DNA of 8,501 bases from Desulfobacterales bacterium (GTDB lineage Bacteria; Desulfobacterota; Desulfobacteria; Desulfobacterales; UBA2174_A): NCBI GenBank assembly GCA_025454075.1, contig JALOPD010000147.1:1-8501 (forward strand), read 5' to 3'. Positions 1 to 5,794 of this stretch are shown here, piece after piece (position 1 is the first letter of the stretch; each line of letters starts with the position of its first letter). The position numbers and the translations under genes are program-made. The notes beneath the pieces are model-generated. The model was not told where the DNA came from and searched no databases. It saw only the letters and a program-made list of their open reading frames with translations.

Positions 1-1074
1 CGCCCGGGTGGCCCCCTTGCGATGGACGCACAGCGACACGGTTCGCCCCCCCAGCCGATGGGTTTCAATCTTGGCCATGTTGTGGGCGATGTCGTAGATC
101 TGGTAGAGGTGAAAATCGGCCACCTTGCCGGCCAGCACCTGCTCGAAGCTGCGGCGGATGTGAAAGGCCAGCACCTGCCGGTTGGCAAAGGCGTAGTTGG
201 CCGCCGCCTGCATGGCGGCCAGGTAATCCTGCCCCTCGGGGCTGCTCAGGGGGGCGCAGACCAGCTCGCGGTCGGGCAGGGCCAGCCCGTAACGGCGCAC
301 CGTTTTTTGGTAGAGCTGGACATAGTCGGTGCACACCTGGTGCCCCAGCCCCCGCGAGCCGCAGTGGATCTGTGCCACCACCTGGCGCTCAAAGAGCCCG
401 ATGCGCCGCGCGGCATCCTCATCCACGATGCGCTCGACGACGTCGATCTCGATGAAGTGATTTCCGGCCCCGAGAGTGCCCACCTGGCCTTGGCCCCGCT
501 CCCGGGCGCGCGCTCCGACCTTGGCGGCATCGGCTCCCGCCAGGCAGCCGCCCTCCTCCGTGCGCTCGAGGTCCTCTGGGTCGGCAAAGCCGCACCGGAG
601 CGCCCAGCGGGCACCGTTTTCCAGCACGTCGTCCAGTTCGCGCGACGTCAGCTTGACCTGTCCGCCTTGGCCCACGCCGCTGGGGCAGTTGGCGTAAAGG
701 GCGGTGGCCAACTCGTCCAGGTGCGGCTCGACAGCCTCCAGCGCCAGGCGGCTGGCGAGCAGCCGCACCCCGCAGTTAATGTCGTAGCCGACCCCGCCGG
801 GGGAGATAACCCCGTCGGGCAGCGCCGTAGCGACGACCCCGCCGATGGGAAACCCATAGCCCTGATGGATGTCGGGCATGGCCAGCGCGTAGCCGGCGAT
901 TCCCGGCAGGCTTGCGGTGTTCACCAACTGCTCGATGCTGCGGTCGCCTTCCAGACCTTTCAGCAATGCTTCATCGGCGTAGAACCGCGCCGGCACCCGC
1001 ATGTCCGGACGATAGCCGGCCGGCAGTTCGTAGAGGAACTCGTCGATGCGTGTAAAGTCCCGCGCGCTGACCAT
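1..1074 (-). CDS. rtcB: RtcB RNA ligase (3'-phosphate/5'-OH), partial, C-terminus beyond window
   Basis: GTP- and Mn-dependent tRNA-splicing/RNA-repair ligase that joins 2',3'-cyclic-phosphate or 3'-phosphate ends to 5'-OH ends. The frame reads from an ATG at 1074 for 358 codons with no stop and leaves the window in phase. Full-length relatives are roughly 400-480 residues, so only the C-terminal part is missing. Family hallmarks are in order: MPDIHQGYGFPIGG (66-79), GGVGYDINCGVRL (93-105), GAGNHFIEI (202-210), QIHCGSRGLGHQ (235-246), DIAHN (328-332) and VHRKGATRA (350-358). By family alignment the metal ligands are D98, C101, H206, H237 and H331. The guanylylated histidine lies further C-terminal in this family, as I recall in an HGAGR-type motif, and is not visible here. 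An AGGAGGA Shine-Dalgarno (1084-1090, minus) sits about 10 nt upstream of the ATG. It lies 59 bp downstream of archease, its known activator, and is probably co-transcribed with it. Confidence 0.97.
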   Translation of the reverse strand, partial: MVSARDFTRIDEFLYELPAGYRPDMRVPARFYADEALLKGLEGDRSIEQLVNTASLPGIAGYALAMPDIHQGYGFPIGGVVATALPDGVISPGGVGYDINCGVRLLASRLALEAVEPHLDELATALYANCPSGVGQGGQVKLTSRELDDVLENGARWALRCGFADPEDLERTEEGGCLAGADAAKVGARARERGQGQVGTLGAGNHFIEIDVVERIVDEDAARRIGLFERQVVAQIHCGSRGLGHQVCTDYVQLYQKTVRRYGLALPDRELVCAPLSSPEGQDYLAAMQAAANYAFANRQVLAFHIRRSFEQVLAGKVADFHLYQIYDIAHNMAKIETHRLGGRTVSLCVHRKGATRA

Positions 1075-1133
1075 CCGTGTGGGTCCTCCTCATCACGCCG
1101 CTCGGGGCCGAACCGTCGCGGGGGCGCCCACGC

Positions 1134-1568
1134 TTAAACGTCGAAGACGACCGTGGCGCTAAATCCGGCGGCATCCTGGACGATGTTGAGGCCGTGGTAG
1201 GTAACGGCCTTTACGTGCCGGTCGAGGTGATCGACAGCGGAGCCGGTCACCGTCGATTTCATCCGGGCGGCATCGAGCTCGTGGAACACAAACCGATCGA
1301 AGATCAGCGATTCGGCCTCGGCCCAATAGGCCAACTCGCTCAACCAGGCCACGAGCAGGCTCTCCGCGTCGATCGCCTCGAGCTGGACCGATTTGGACCT
1401 GCGCCCGGGCGTCCGGGCCGGTGCGGCTGCCAGGATGCTGTTCATCCCGCGGGCGGCGTTGACGAGAAACTCCGCCCATGAGGTGCCATAGATGCGCAGG
1501 GCGCGGTCGGCGGTGTGTTCGATTTCTTCGAAGCGAACCGGGCCTTGCATGTCATCCGGTCCGGTCAT
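1134..1568 (-). CDS. Archease, RtcB-activating protein
   Basis: Small metal-binding cofactor that speeds RtcB guanylylation and gives it multiple turnover. The 144-residue frame matches the family in size and in its two ends: an EHTADRALRIYG segment near the N-terminus (HTAD at 18-21), the LLVAWLSEL helix (71-79), KAVTYHGLNI (120-129) and the terminal VVFDV, whose Asp143 lies next to the C-terminus as is typical. The HTAD aspartate and the last aspartate are the conserved acidic residues of the family. The start is uncertain. The ATG at 1568 has no good Shine-Dalgarno. An in-frame ATG at 1550 would give an N-terminus closer to the family norm (MQGPVRFEEIEHTAD). It is first in a two-gene minus-strand unit with rtcB, the usual bacterial arrangement, and has a good promoter candidate at 1614-1643. 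Confidence 0.95.
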   Translation of the reverse strand: MTGPDDMQGPVRFEEIEHTADRALRIYGTSWAEFLVNAARGMNSILAAAPARTPGRRSKSVQLEAIDAESLLVAWLSELAYWAEAESLIFDRFVFHELDAARMKSTVTGSAVDHLDRHVKAVTYHGLNIVQDAAGFSATVVFDV

Positions 1569-1581
1569 GACGTCGATCGGG

Positions 1582-1611
1582 TTGAGAGGTTGAAAGGAAA
1601 GCGTTTATGAC
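1582..1611 (+). promoter_or_regulatory. Weak candidate promoter for the MDR oxidoreductase
   Basis: TTGAGA (1582-1587) is followed by an 18-nt spacer and TATGAC (1606-1611), matching five of six and four of six consensus bases. An alternative reading is TTGAAA (1590-1595) with CAATAT (1613-1618), spacer 17. Either one would overlap or abut the candidate archease promoter on the other strand, so the two directions could interfere. Nothing else is visible in the 1569-1718 gap apart from the ribosome-binding site. Confidence 0.25.
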
Positions 1612-1613
1612 GC

Positions 1614-1643
1614 AATATGTAATAAAAGCCGCGCCGATGTCAA
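1614..1643 (-). promoter_or_regulatory. Candidate sigma-70 promoter for archease-rtcB
   Basis: On the minus strand there is a perfect TTGACA -35 box (1643 to 1638), an 18-nt spacer and CATATT (1619 to 1614), which matches four of six -10 consensus bases. Transcription would start near 1607 and leave a leader of about 40 nt before the archease ATG. It lies in a locally AT-richer stretch between divergent genes. The boxes were read by eye; no transcript evidence is available. Confidence 0.5.
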
Positions 1644-1705
1644 GCTGGCAGAGCGCGCCGGCGGCAGCGGCCGCCCCTTGCGATGCCCCACAAATCCCCC
1701 AACAC

Positions 1706-1713
1706 AGGAGGTG
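1706..1713 (+). promoter_or_regulatory. Ribosome-binding site that fixes the MDR gene start
   Basis: AGGAGGTG is a near-perfect Shine-Dalgarno. Measured from AGGAGG, it lies 7 nt before the GTG at 1719. It overlaps the coding frame that would start at the upstream ATG at 1683, which argues for GTG 1719 as the true start. Confidence 0.85.
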
Positions 1714-1718
1714 GACCC

Positions 1719-2747
1719 GTGAAAGCCGTTTATTTCGAACAGCACGGAGAACTCGACGTCCTGCGCTACGGCGAGGTGCCGGAACCAGAGCCCAAGGCCG
1801 GCCAGGCTCTCGTCCGGGTGCGCGCCTGCGGGTTGAACTACCTGGACATCTGGGTGCGGCGCGGGTGGCCGGGCCTGAAACTGCCCATGCCCCACTGGTG
1901 CGGCGCGGACGTGGCCGGGGAAATCGCCGCTTTGGGTGCGGGCGTCACGGGGTGGAGCATCGGCCAGCGGGTGGTGGTCGACCCCGGAATCAACCTAAAG
2001 ACGGACGAATACACCCGGCGGGGCGAGCCCTCGGTCAGCCCCGCCTATCACATTCTCGGCGAGCACATGCGCGGCGGGGCGGCGGAGCTGGTCGCCGTCC
2101 CGGCGGAGAACCTCCTCGCCATGCCGGAGGTGCTGGATTTCCCTGCCGCGGCGGCCCCCTTGCTGGTTGGGTTGACCGCTTGGCGCATGCTCGTGCACCG
2201 GGCCGGCCTGAGGGCCGGTGAATCCGTGCTCGTGGTCGGCGCCGGGGGAGGGGTCAACAGCATGGCCATTCAGGTCGCCAAGCTGGCCGGTGCGACCGTG
2301 TTTGCCGTGGCGAGCACGGCGGCCAAGGCCGAAAAGGCCCGTGCGCTCGGTGCGGATGCGGTCATCGACCGGTCCGGGTCGGACTGGGCCAAGGAGGTGC
2401 TCCGACTGACGGAGCGGCGGGGCGTGGACGTAGTGGTGGACAACGTCGGCCGGGCCACGCTCATGTCGAGCATGCAGGCCGTGGCCCGCGGCGGGCGCAT
2501 CGTCATCGTCGGCAACACCAGCGGGCCGCAGGCGGAGATCGACGTCCGCTATATTTTCGGAAAGCAGATCAGCCTGATCGGCAGCACCATGGGCAGCCGG
2601 CAGGATTTTCTCACCCTCGTGGCGCTGATCGGCGCGGGCCGGCTTAAACCGGTGGTCGATCGCGTGGTACCGCTGCGGGAGGGGGTCGATGCCTACCGCG
2701 CCCTGGAGCAGGGGGGGCACTTCGGCAAGATCATCCTTCAGCCCTGA
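1719..2747 (+). CDS. Medium-chain dehydrogenase/reductase (zinc-type ADH/quinone reductase-like) lacking zinc-site cysteines
   Basis: NAD(P)H-dependent oxidoreductase of the MDR superfamily, 342 residues, the usual length. GTG 1719 is chosen because AGGAGGTG precedes it and translation then opens with MKAVYFEQHGE, the typical MDR start. The N-terminal GroES-like domain (about 1-130) contains RACGLNYLDIWVRRG (35-49) and GADVAGEIAALGAGV (62-76). The Rossmann domain contains SVLVVGAGGGVNSMAIQVAKLAGA (in 169-192). GSTMGSR (288-294) and a C-terminal HFGKIILQP are also typical of a zinc-binding dehydrogenase subgroup. Only two cysteines exist, C37 and C61. The lobe that holds four structural-zinc cysteines in related enzymes (here about 88-116) has none, and the GHE-type catalytic-site segment reads GAD. 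It is therefore probably zinc-free and quinone-reductase-like. Substrate unknown. It is monocistronic in view and convergent with the acyl-CoA dehydrogenase. Confidence 0.93.
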   Translation: MKAVYFEQHGELDVLRYGEVPEPEPKAGQALVRVRACGLNYLDIWVRRGWPGLKLPMPHWCGADVAGEIAALGAGVTGWSIGQRVVVDPGINLKTDEYTRRGEPSVSPAYHILGEHMRGGAAELVAVPAENLLAMPEVLDFPAAAAPLLVGLTAWRMLVHRAGLRAGESVLVVGAGGGVNSMAIQVAKLAGATVFAVASTAAKAEKARALGADAVIDRSGSDWAKEVLRLTERRGVDVVVDNVGRATLMSSMQAVARGGRIVIVGNTSGPQAEIDVRYIFGKQISLIGSTMGSRQDFLTLVALIGAGRLKPVVDRVVPLREGVDAYRALEQGGHFGKIILQP

Positions 2748-2748
2748 A

Positions 2749-2764
2749 GCCGCCGGCCGGCGGC
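2749..2764. repeat. Perfect 16-bp palindrome between convergent genes
   Basis: GCCGCCGGCCGGCGGC begins one base after the MDR stop codon and lies in the 47-bp gap before the end of the convergent acyl-CoA dehydrogenase. As RNA it could form a six-pair GC stem with a GGCC loop from either strand. There is no T-tract on either side, so it is not a canonical intrinsic terminator, though it could still help end or stabilise both transcripts. Confidence 0.5.
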
Positions 2765-2794
2765 CTAATGGCTGGGCCGGGCGGGGAGCCGGCC

Positions 2795-3940
2795 TCACGC
2801 GAATCGTTTCATGAGTTCGCGGAAGATGACGAGCTTTTGGATGTCCTGGGTGCCTTCGCCCAGGGAGGCGGCCCAGGCGTCCAGGGGGTATTTGTGGATC
2901 GGGTGGTCGCGGATGACCGCGGCCGCGCCGAAGAGGTCCGCCGCCCAGGCGGCGGTGGTGCGGGCCGCCTCCACCGCCAGGTATTTCGCCGCGGAGGCCT
3001 CGGCGCGAAAATTCTCCCCGCTGTCCATCGCGGCGCAGGCCTTCCAGACTGTCAGCCGCGCGGCTTCGATCCGGGCATGCAGCTCGGCGATCTCGAAGGC
3101 TTTGGCCTGGAACTCCGCGATCGGCCGGCCGAAGATCGTGCGCCGTGAGGCCCGGTTCAAGGCCAGTTCGAACGCTCCGGCCGCGGTGCCCAGGGCGAGC
3201 GCCGCCAGCGGCACCCGGCTGTGGGTGAAAACGGTCAGCACCTGCGGCAAACCGCGCCCGCGTTCGCCCAACAGGTGGTCTGCTCCCACGAACACGCGCT
3301 CAAATTCGATCCGGGTCAAATCGGAGGGGACCCACACCTGTTTGTTCAAGCGGGTGCGCCGAACCCCCTCGGAGGATAGATCCACCAAAAACATCGAGTG
3401 CCGGCTGTTGCGCGCGGCCGCCGGGTCGGTTACGGCGGTGACGACCGCCAGGTCGGCGGCGGCCCCGTTGGTGACATAGGCCTTGGCCCCACTCAACAGC
3501 CATCCGCCCGATGCCGGCTCGGCCCGCATGGCGACGGCCGCCACATCGCTGCCGGCATGCCGTTCTGTGTTGCCAAGACACATCACCGTTTCGCCTCCAA
3601 CCGCTTGGGCGCCGTAGCGGCTCTGCAGAGCAGCCGATCCGAAAAGGGTTAAGCCCATCAGCCCCAGGTCCGCATGGGCCAGGGCGGCGATGGCCGCACC
3701 GGGGGAAACCTTGGCGAACTCCTCGGCGATCATGGCTTCCCGCAGGGCCGAACCGCGACTCAGCCGGCCGTTGACGAACACGGTCCCATACCACCCGCCT
3801 TGGCCGAGTTCGGCGAAGAACTCCCTGGAAAGTTCCCCCGCGCGGTGCCATGCCGCCAGCTCGGCGGCAAACGAACCCTTCAAAAGCCCGCGGAAACGGT
3901 CAACGTCCTGGGCGATGTGCTGCGGAATGGTAAAGTCCAC
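2795..3940 (-). CDS. Acyl-CoA dehydrogenase family protein
   Basis: FAD enzyme that introduces an alpha-beta double bond into an acyl-CoA and passes electrons to ETF. The 381-residue length is standard. Start GTG 3940 is chosen because AGGAGG lies just upstream; an in-frame GTG at 3973 has no ribosome-binding site. Order of domains: N-terminal helical domain (1-115); beta domain with GNTERHAGSD (123-132) and YVTNGAAADLAVVTAVTD (155-172), the flavin/substrate segments; C-terminal helical domain with RRTIFGRPIAEFQAKAFEIAE (in 266-286) and LGEGTQDIQ (360-368). E362 in GEGT sits where the catalytic glutamate of the YEGT motif lies in short/medium-chain enzymes. The usual tyrosine before it is glycine here. 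No ETF, thiolase or CoA-ligase gene is adjacent, so chain length or substrate class cannot be told. It is transcribed divergently from khpA across a 322-bp region. Confidence 0.95.
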   Translation of the reverse strand: MDFTIPQHIAQDVDRFRGLLKGSFAAELAAWHRAGELSREFFAELGQGGWYGTVFVNGRLSRGSALREAMIAEEFAKVSPGAAIAALAHADLGLMGLTLFGSAALQSRYGAQAVGGETVMCLGNTERHAGSDVAAVAMRAEPASGGWLLSGAKAYVTNGAAADLAVVTAVTDPAAARNSRHSMFLVDLSSEGVRRTRLNKQVWVPSDLTRIEFERVFVGADHLLGERGRGLPQVLTVFTHSRVPLAALALGTAAGAFELALNRASRRTIFGRPIAEFQAKAFEIAELHARIEAARLTVWKACAAMDSGENFRAEASAAKYLAVEAARTTAAWAADLFGAAAVIRDHPIHKYPLDAWAASLGEGTQDIQKLVIFRELMKRFA

Positions 3941-3944
3941 CCGG

Positions 3945-3950
3945 CCTCCT
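3945..3950 (-). promoter_or_regulatory. Ribosome-binding site that fixes the acyl-CoA dehydrogenase start
   Basis: AGGAGG on the minus strand lies 4 nt before the GTG at 3940. The spacing is short but usable. It lies inside the frame that an upstream GTG (3973) would open, so 3940 is preferred. Confidence 0.75.
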
Positions 3951-3982
3951 TTCAGTTTCTTGCCTGGCGGCACAAGCCGAAA

Positions 3983-4027
3983 CCGGCCGAACCGGCGTTA
4001 CAGCGGATATCGTTTCCGGCCGAACCG
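3983..4027. repeat. Direct repeat of 12 bp, 33-bp period
   Basis: CCGGCCGAACCG occurs at 3983-3994 and again at 4016-4027. The copies are identical and start 33 bp apart, close to three helical turns. Both lie upstream of the acyl-CoA dehydrogenase start. This could be a pair of protein-binding half-sites or chance in GC-rich DNA. Confidence 0.4.
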
Positions 4028-4059
4028 CTATTTTCTCTGCATCTGTGCTCAGAAAATAC

Positions 4060-4087
4060 AGATAATCTCGTTACGTAATAAAAACAA
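4060..4087 (-). promoter_or_regulatory. Weak candidate promoter for the acyl-CoA dehydrogenase
   Basis: On the minus strand TTGTTT (4087 to 4082), a 16-nt spacer and TATCTG (4065 to 4060) resemble sigma-70 boxes, with only partial -10 match. The location, the AT-rich core of the divergent intergenic region, is the main support. A leader of about 110 nt would follow and would contain the 12-bp direct repeats. Confidence 0.2.
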
Positions 4088-4095
4088 GAATAAGT

Positions 4096-4186
4096 GAATC
4101 AGATTCCTTTTTTATTGTGAGCTATTGCAATAGGTGTCTAAAAAATGCTATCACTTCGACAACTCATAAAATACCGCCTGTCGAAG
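4096..4186. promoter_or_regulatory. AT-rich regulatory region with three inverted repeats upstream of khpA
   Basis: Within the 3941-4262 gene-free stretch, bases from about 4030 to 4175 are markedly AT-richer than the surroundings. Three inverted repeats are visible. GAATC-A-GATTC lies at 4096-4106. The perfect 12-bp palindrome CTATTGCAATAG lies at 4122-4133. CTTCGACA (4154-4161) is paired with TGTCGAAG (4179-4186), 8 bp per arm with 17 nt between. The last pair brackets TAAAAT (4167-4172), a five-of-six -10 match, but no clear -35 lies at the right distance. These are plausible operator or leader structures for khpA or the divergent acyl-CoA dehydrogenase. Bases 4187-4249 show nothing further. 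Confidence 0.4.
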
Positions 4187-4262
4187 GTTCACGGCTGCGT
4201 TTCGGGCTCAAGCGATCCGGGTCACTACCAGACGTCGCGCTGCGTGCTGAGGAGAGGGCGCC

Positions 4263-4493
4263 ATGAAAGAGCTGATCGAGTACATTGCAAAGGCGTTGGT
4301 GGACTATCCTGAACAGGTGAGTGTGAATGTGCTCGAGGGCAGTCAGGCCAGCGTCCTCGAACTCAGTGTGGCCAAGGTGGACCTGGGCAAGGTCATCGGC
4401 AAGCAGGGGCGGACGGCCAAGGCCATCCGGACCATCCTGGGTGCCGCCTCCGCCAAGCTCAAGAAGCGCACTGTGCTTGAAATCATTGAGTAA
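4263..4493 (+). CDS. khpA: KhpA-type KH-domain RNA-binding protein
   Basis: A 76-residue single-domain KH protein of the KhpA (YlqC) family, which binds RNA and in some bacteria pairs with KhpB. The RNA-contacting loop is plain: [18 protein letters not shown] (39-56), with the GxxG motif GKQG at 46-49, followed by a helix and the C-terminal strand RTVLEIIE. The size is typical. The start ATG has an AGGAGAGG Shine-Dalgarno at 4250-4257. In many bacteria khpA sits between rpsP and rimM-trmD-rplS. Here it stands alone between an acyl-CoA dehydrogenase and a pyruvate dehydrogenase cluster, with gaps of 322 bp and 194 bp. Its RNA targets cannot be told from the sequence. It could be a second copy of the gene in this genome. 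Confidence 0.92.
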   Translation: MKELIEYIAKALVDYPEQVSVNVLEGSQASVLELSVAKVDLGKVIGKQGRTAKAIRTILGAASAKLKKRTVLEIIE

Positions 4494-4604
4494 CGCCTCT
4501 GCTGCGCGGCGAAGGATAACCCCCCAACCTAGCGGCTCCCGTTTCTTTCCCTCCCCTCACCACTGCGGGCGGCACCGCGCGGCGGGCGCGCCATGCCGAG
4601 GCTC

Positions 4605-4631
4605 TTGACTCGACCGCTGCAGGTCTAATTT
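4605..4631 (+). promoter_or_regulatory. Candidate promoter for the pyruvate dehydrogenase genes
   Basis: TTGACT (4605-4610) matches the -35 box in five of six bases. A TAATTT (4626-4631) follows after only 15 nt and matches three of six -10 bases, so spacing and -10 are both poor. The 194-bp gap (4494-4687) between khpA and E1-alpha has no other promoter-like site that I can see and no T-tract hairpin ending khpA, so read-through from khpA is possible. Confidence 0.25.
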
Positions 4632-4687
4632 TCAGGTTCAAATCGTCGAATCCGTTCTCAGTTGTCCGGATACGAAAGGACCCCCTC

Positions 4688-5794
4688 ATGCCCAGGACCC
4701 CAATCGAACTTCCCGGCGCCATCGAGTTTCTCTCGATTCTGGACGAGCATGGCAAACTGGACCGTTCGCTCGAACCCCCGATTGCCGAGCAGACCCTGCT
4801 GCGGCTGCACCACACGATGCTGCTGGCCCGTAGGTTCGATGAACGCCTGCTCAGCCTCCAGCGCCAGGGGCGCATCGGAACCTTCCCGCCGATAACCGGC
4901 CAGGAGGCCGCCCATCTGGGCGCTGTGGCCATGCTGCAGCCATCGGACTGGATCGTCCCCGCGTTCCGCGAAATGGCGGCGGACATCTGGCGGGGCCGTT
5001 CTCTCGAGAGCATCATCGTCTACAACAACGGGTTCAACGAAGCCGGCCGGATCCCCGCCGAGCGCAACGATATGCCGATCGCCATTCCGGTCGGCTCCCA
5101 GATTTTGCATGCCGTCGGCATCGCCTGGGCGATCAAATACCGCGGCCGAGACGATGTGGCCGTGACCTTTTTCGGGGATGGGGCGACCTCGCAGGGGGAT
5201 TTTCACGAGGCGTTGAATTTCGCCGGCGTGTTCCAGGTGCCGGTGGTTTTCGTCTGCCAGAACAACCAGTGGGCCATTTCGATCCCGCGCGCCAATCAGA
5301 CCCGCTCCCGGACCTTGGCCCAGAAGGCGCTGGCCTACGGGATCGCCGGAATCCAGGTCGACGGCAACGACCTATTGGCCGTCTATGCCGCTGCGGATGA
5401 GGCGGTGAAGCGGGCCCGCTCCGGGGCGGGTGCGACCCTGATCGAGTGCGTGACCTATCGCATGGCGGTGCACACGACCGCCGACGATCCCAAGCGCTAC
5501 CGCACCGACGCCGAGGTCGAGGAGTGGCGCCGCAAGGACCCGATCACCCGCTTTCAGACCTATCTTGCGGCCAAGGGCCTGCTGACCGCCGACGCCGTTG
5601 CGGCTGCAGAGGCCGATGTGCTGGCGCAGATCCAGGCCGCGGTGGACCGGGCGGAAGAGGAGATGAATCGGCTCGGCGACCCCCTGCTCATGTTCGAGCA
5701 CGCCTATGCCGACATGCCGGAGCACCTGAAGCAGCAGAAAGAGGAGTTCATCCGCCTTCTGGCTGAAACGCAAGAGGAGAAGCCGCATGCCTAA
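4688..5794 (+). CDS. pdhA: Pyruvate dehydrogenase E1 component, alpha subunit
   Basis: The TPP-binding half of the heterotetrameric E1 that decarboxylates a 2-oxoacid and reductively acylates the E2 lipoyl group. It has 368 residues, the usual length. The thiamine diphosphate motif begins GDGATSQGDFHEALNFAG (163-180) and ends QNNQWAIS (191-198), the GDG...NN pattern. PITGQEAAHLGAVAM (68-82), SDWIVPAFRE (86-95) and SQILHAVGIAWA (137-148) are typical surrounding segments. The regulatory loop reads YRMAVHTTADDPKRYR (257-272), followed by EEWRRKDPITRF. The overall pattern favours the pyruvate type over branched-chain 2-oxoacid enzymes, but substrate cannot be fixed by sequence alone. AAAGGA lies 7-8 nt before the ATG. 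The stop overlaps the E1-beta start by 8 bp, indicating translational coupling. Confidence 0.94.
   Translation: MPRTPIELPGAIEFLSILDEHGKLDRSLEPPIAEQTLLRLHHTMLLARRFDERLLSLQRQGRIGTFPPITGQEAAHLGAVAMLQPSDWIVPAFREMAADIWRGRSLESIIVYNNGFNEAGRIPAERNDMPIAIPVGSQILHAVGIAWAIKYRGRDDVAVTFFGDGATSQGDFHEALNFAGVFQVPVVFVCQNNQWAISIPRANQTRSRTLAQKALAYGIAGIQVDGNDLLAVYAAADEAVKRARSGAGATLIECVTYRMAVHTTADDPKRYRTDAEVEEWRRKDPITRFQTYLAAKGLLTADAVAAAEADVLAQIQAAVDRAEEEMNRLGDPLLMFEHAYADMPEHLKQQKEEFIRLLAETQEEKPHA

Noticed and set aside
22..1137. 371-codon plus-strand open frame over rtcB
   Set aside because: Antisense shadow of rtcB. Its translation shows no family motif, whereas the minus strand reads as a textbook RtcB.
1995..2798. 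267-codon minus-strand open frame over the MDR gene
   Set aside because: Antisense shadow; composition and lack of motifs match the other shadows.
4096..4116. GAATCAGATTC followed by a T-run as a terminator
   Set aside because: The stem is five pairs with a 1-nt loop, which cannot form a stable hairpin. It lies upstream of khpA, where no plus-strand transcript needs ending.
4593..4628. 11-codon open frame (MPRLLTRPLQV) upstream of E1-alpha as a possible leader peptide
   Set aside because: No Shine-Dalgarno, no runs of a regulatory amino acid, and it overlaps the candidate -35 and -10 region.
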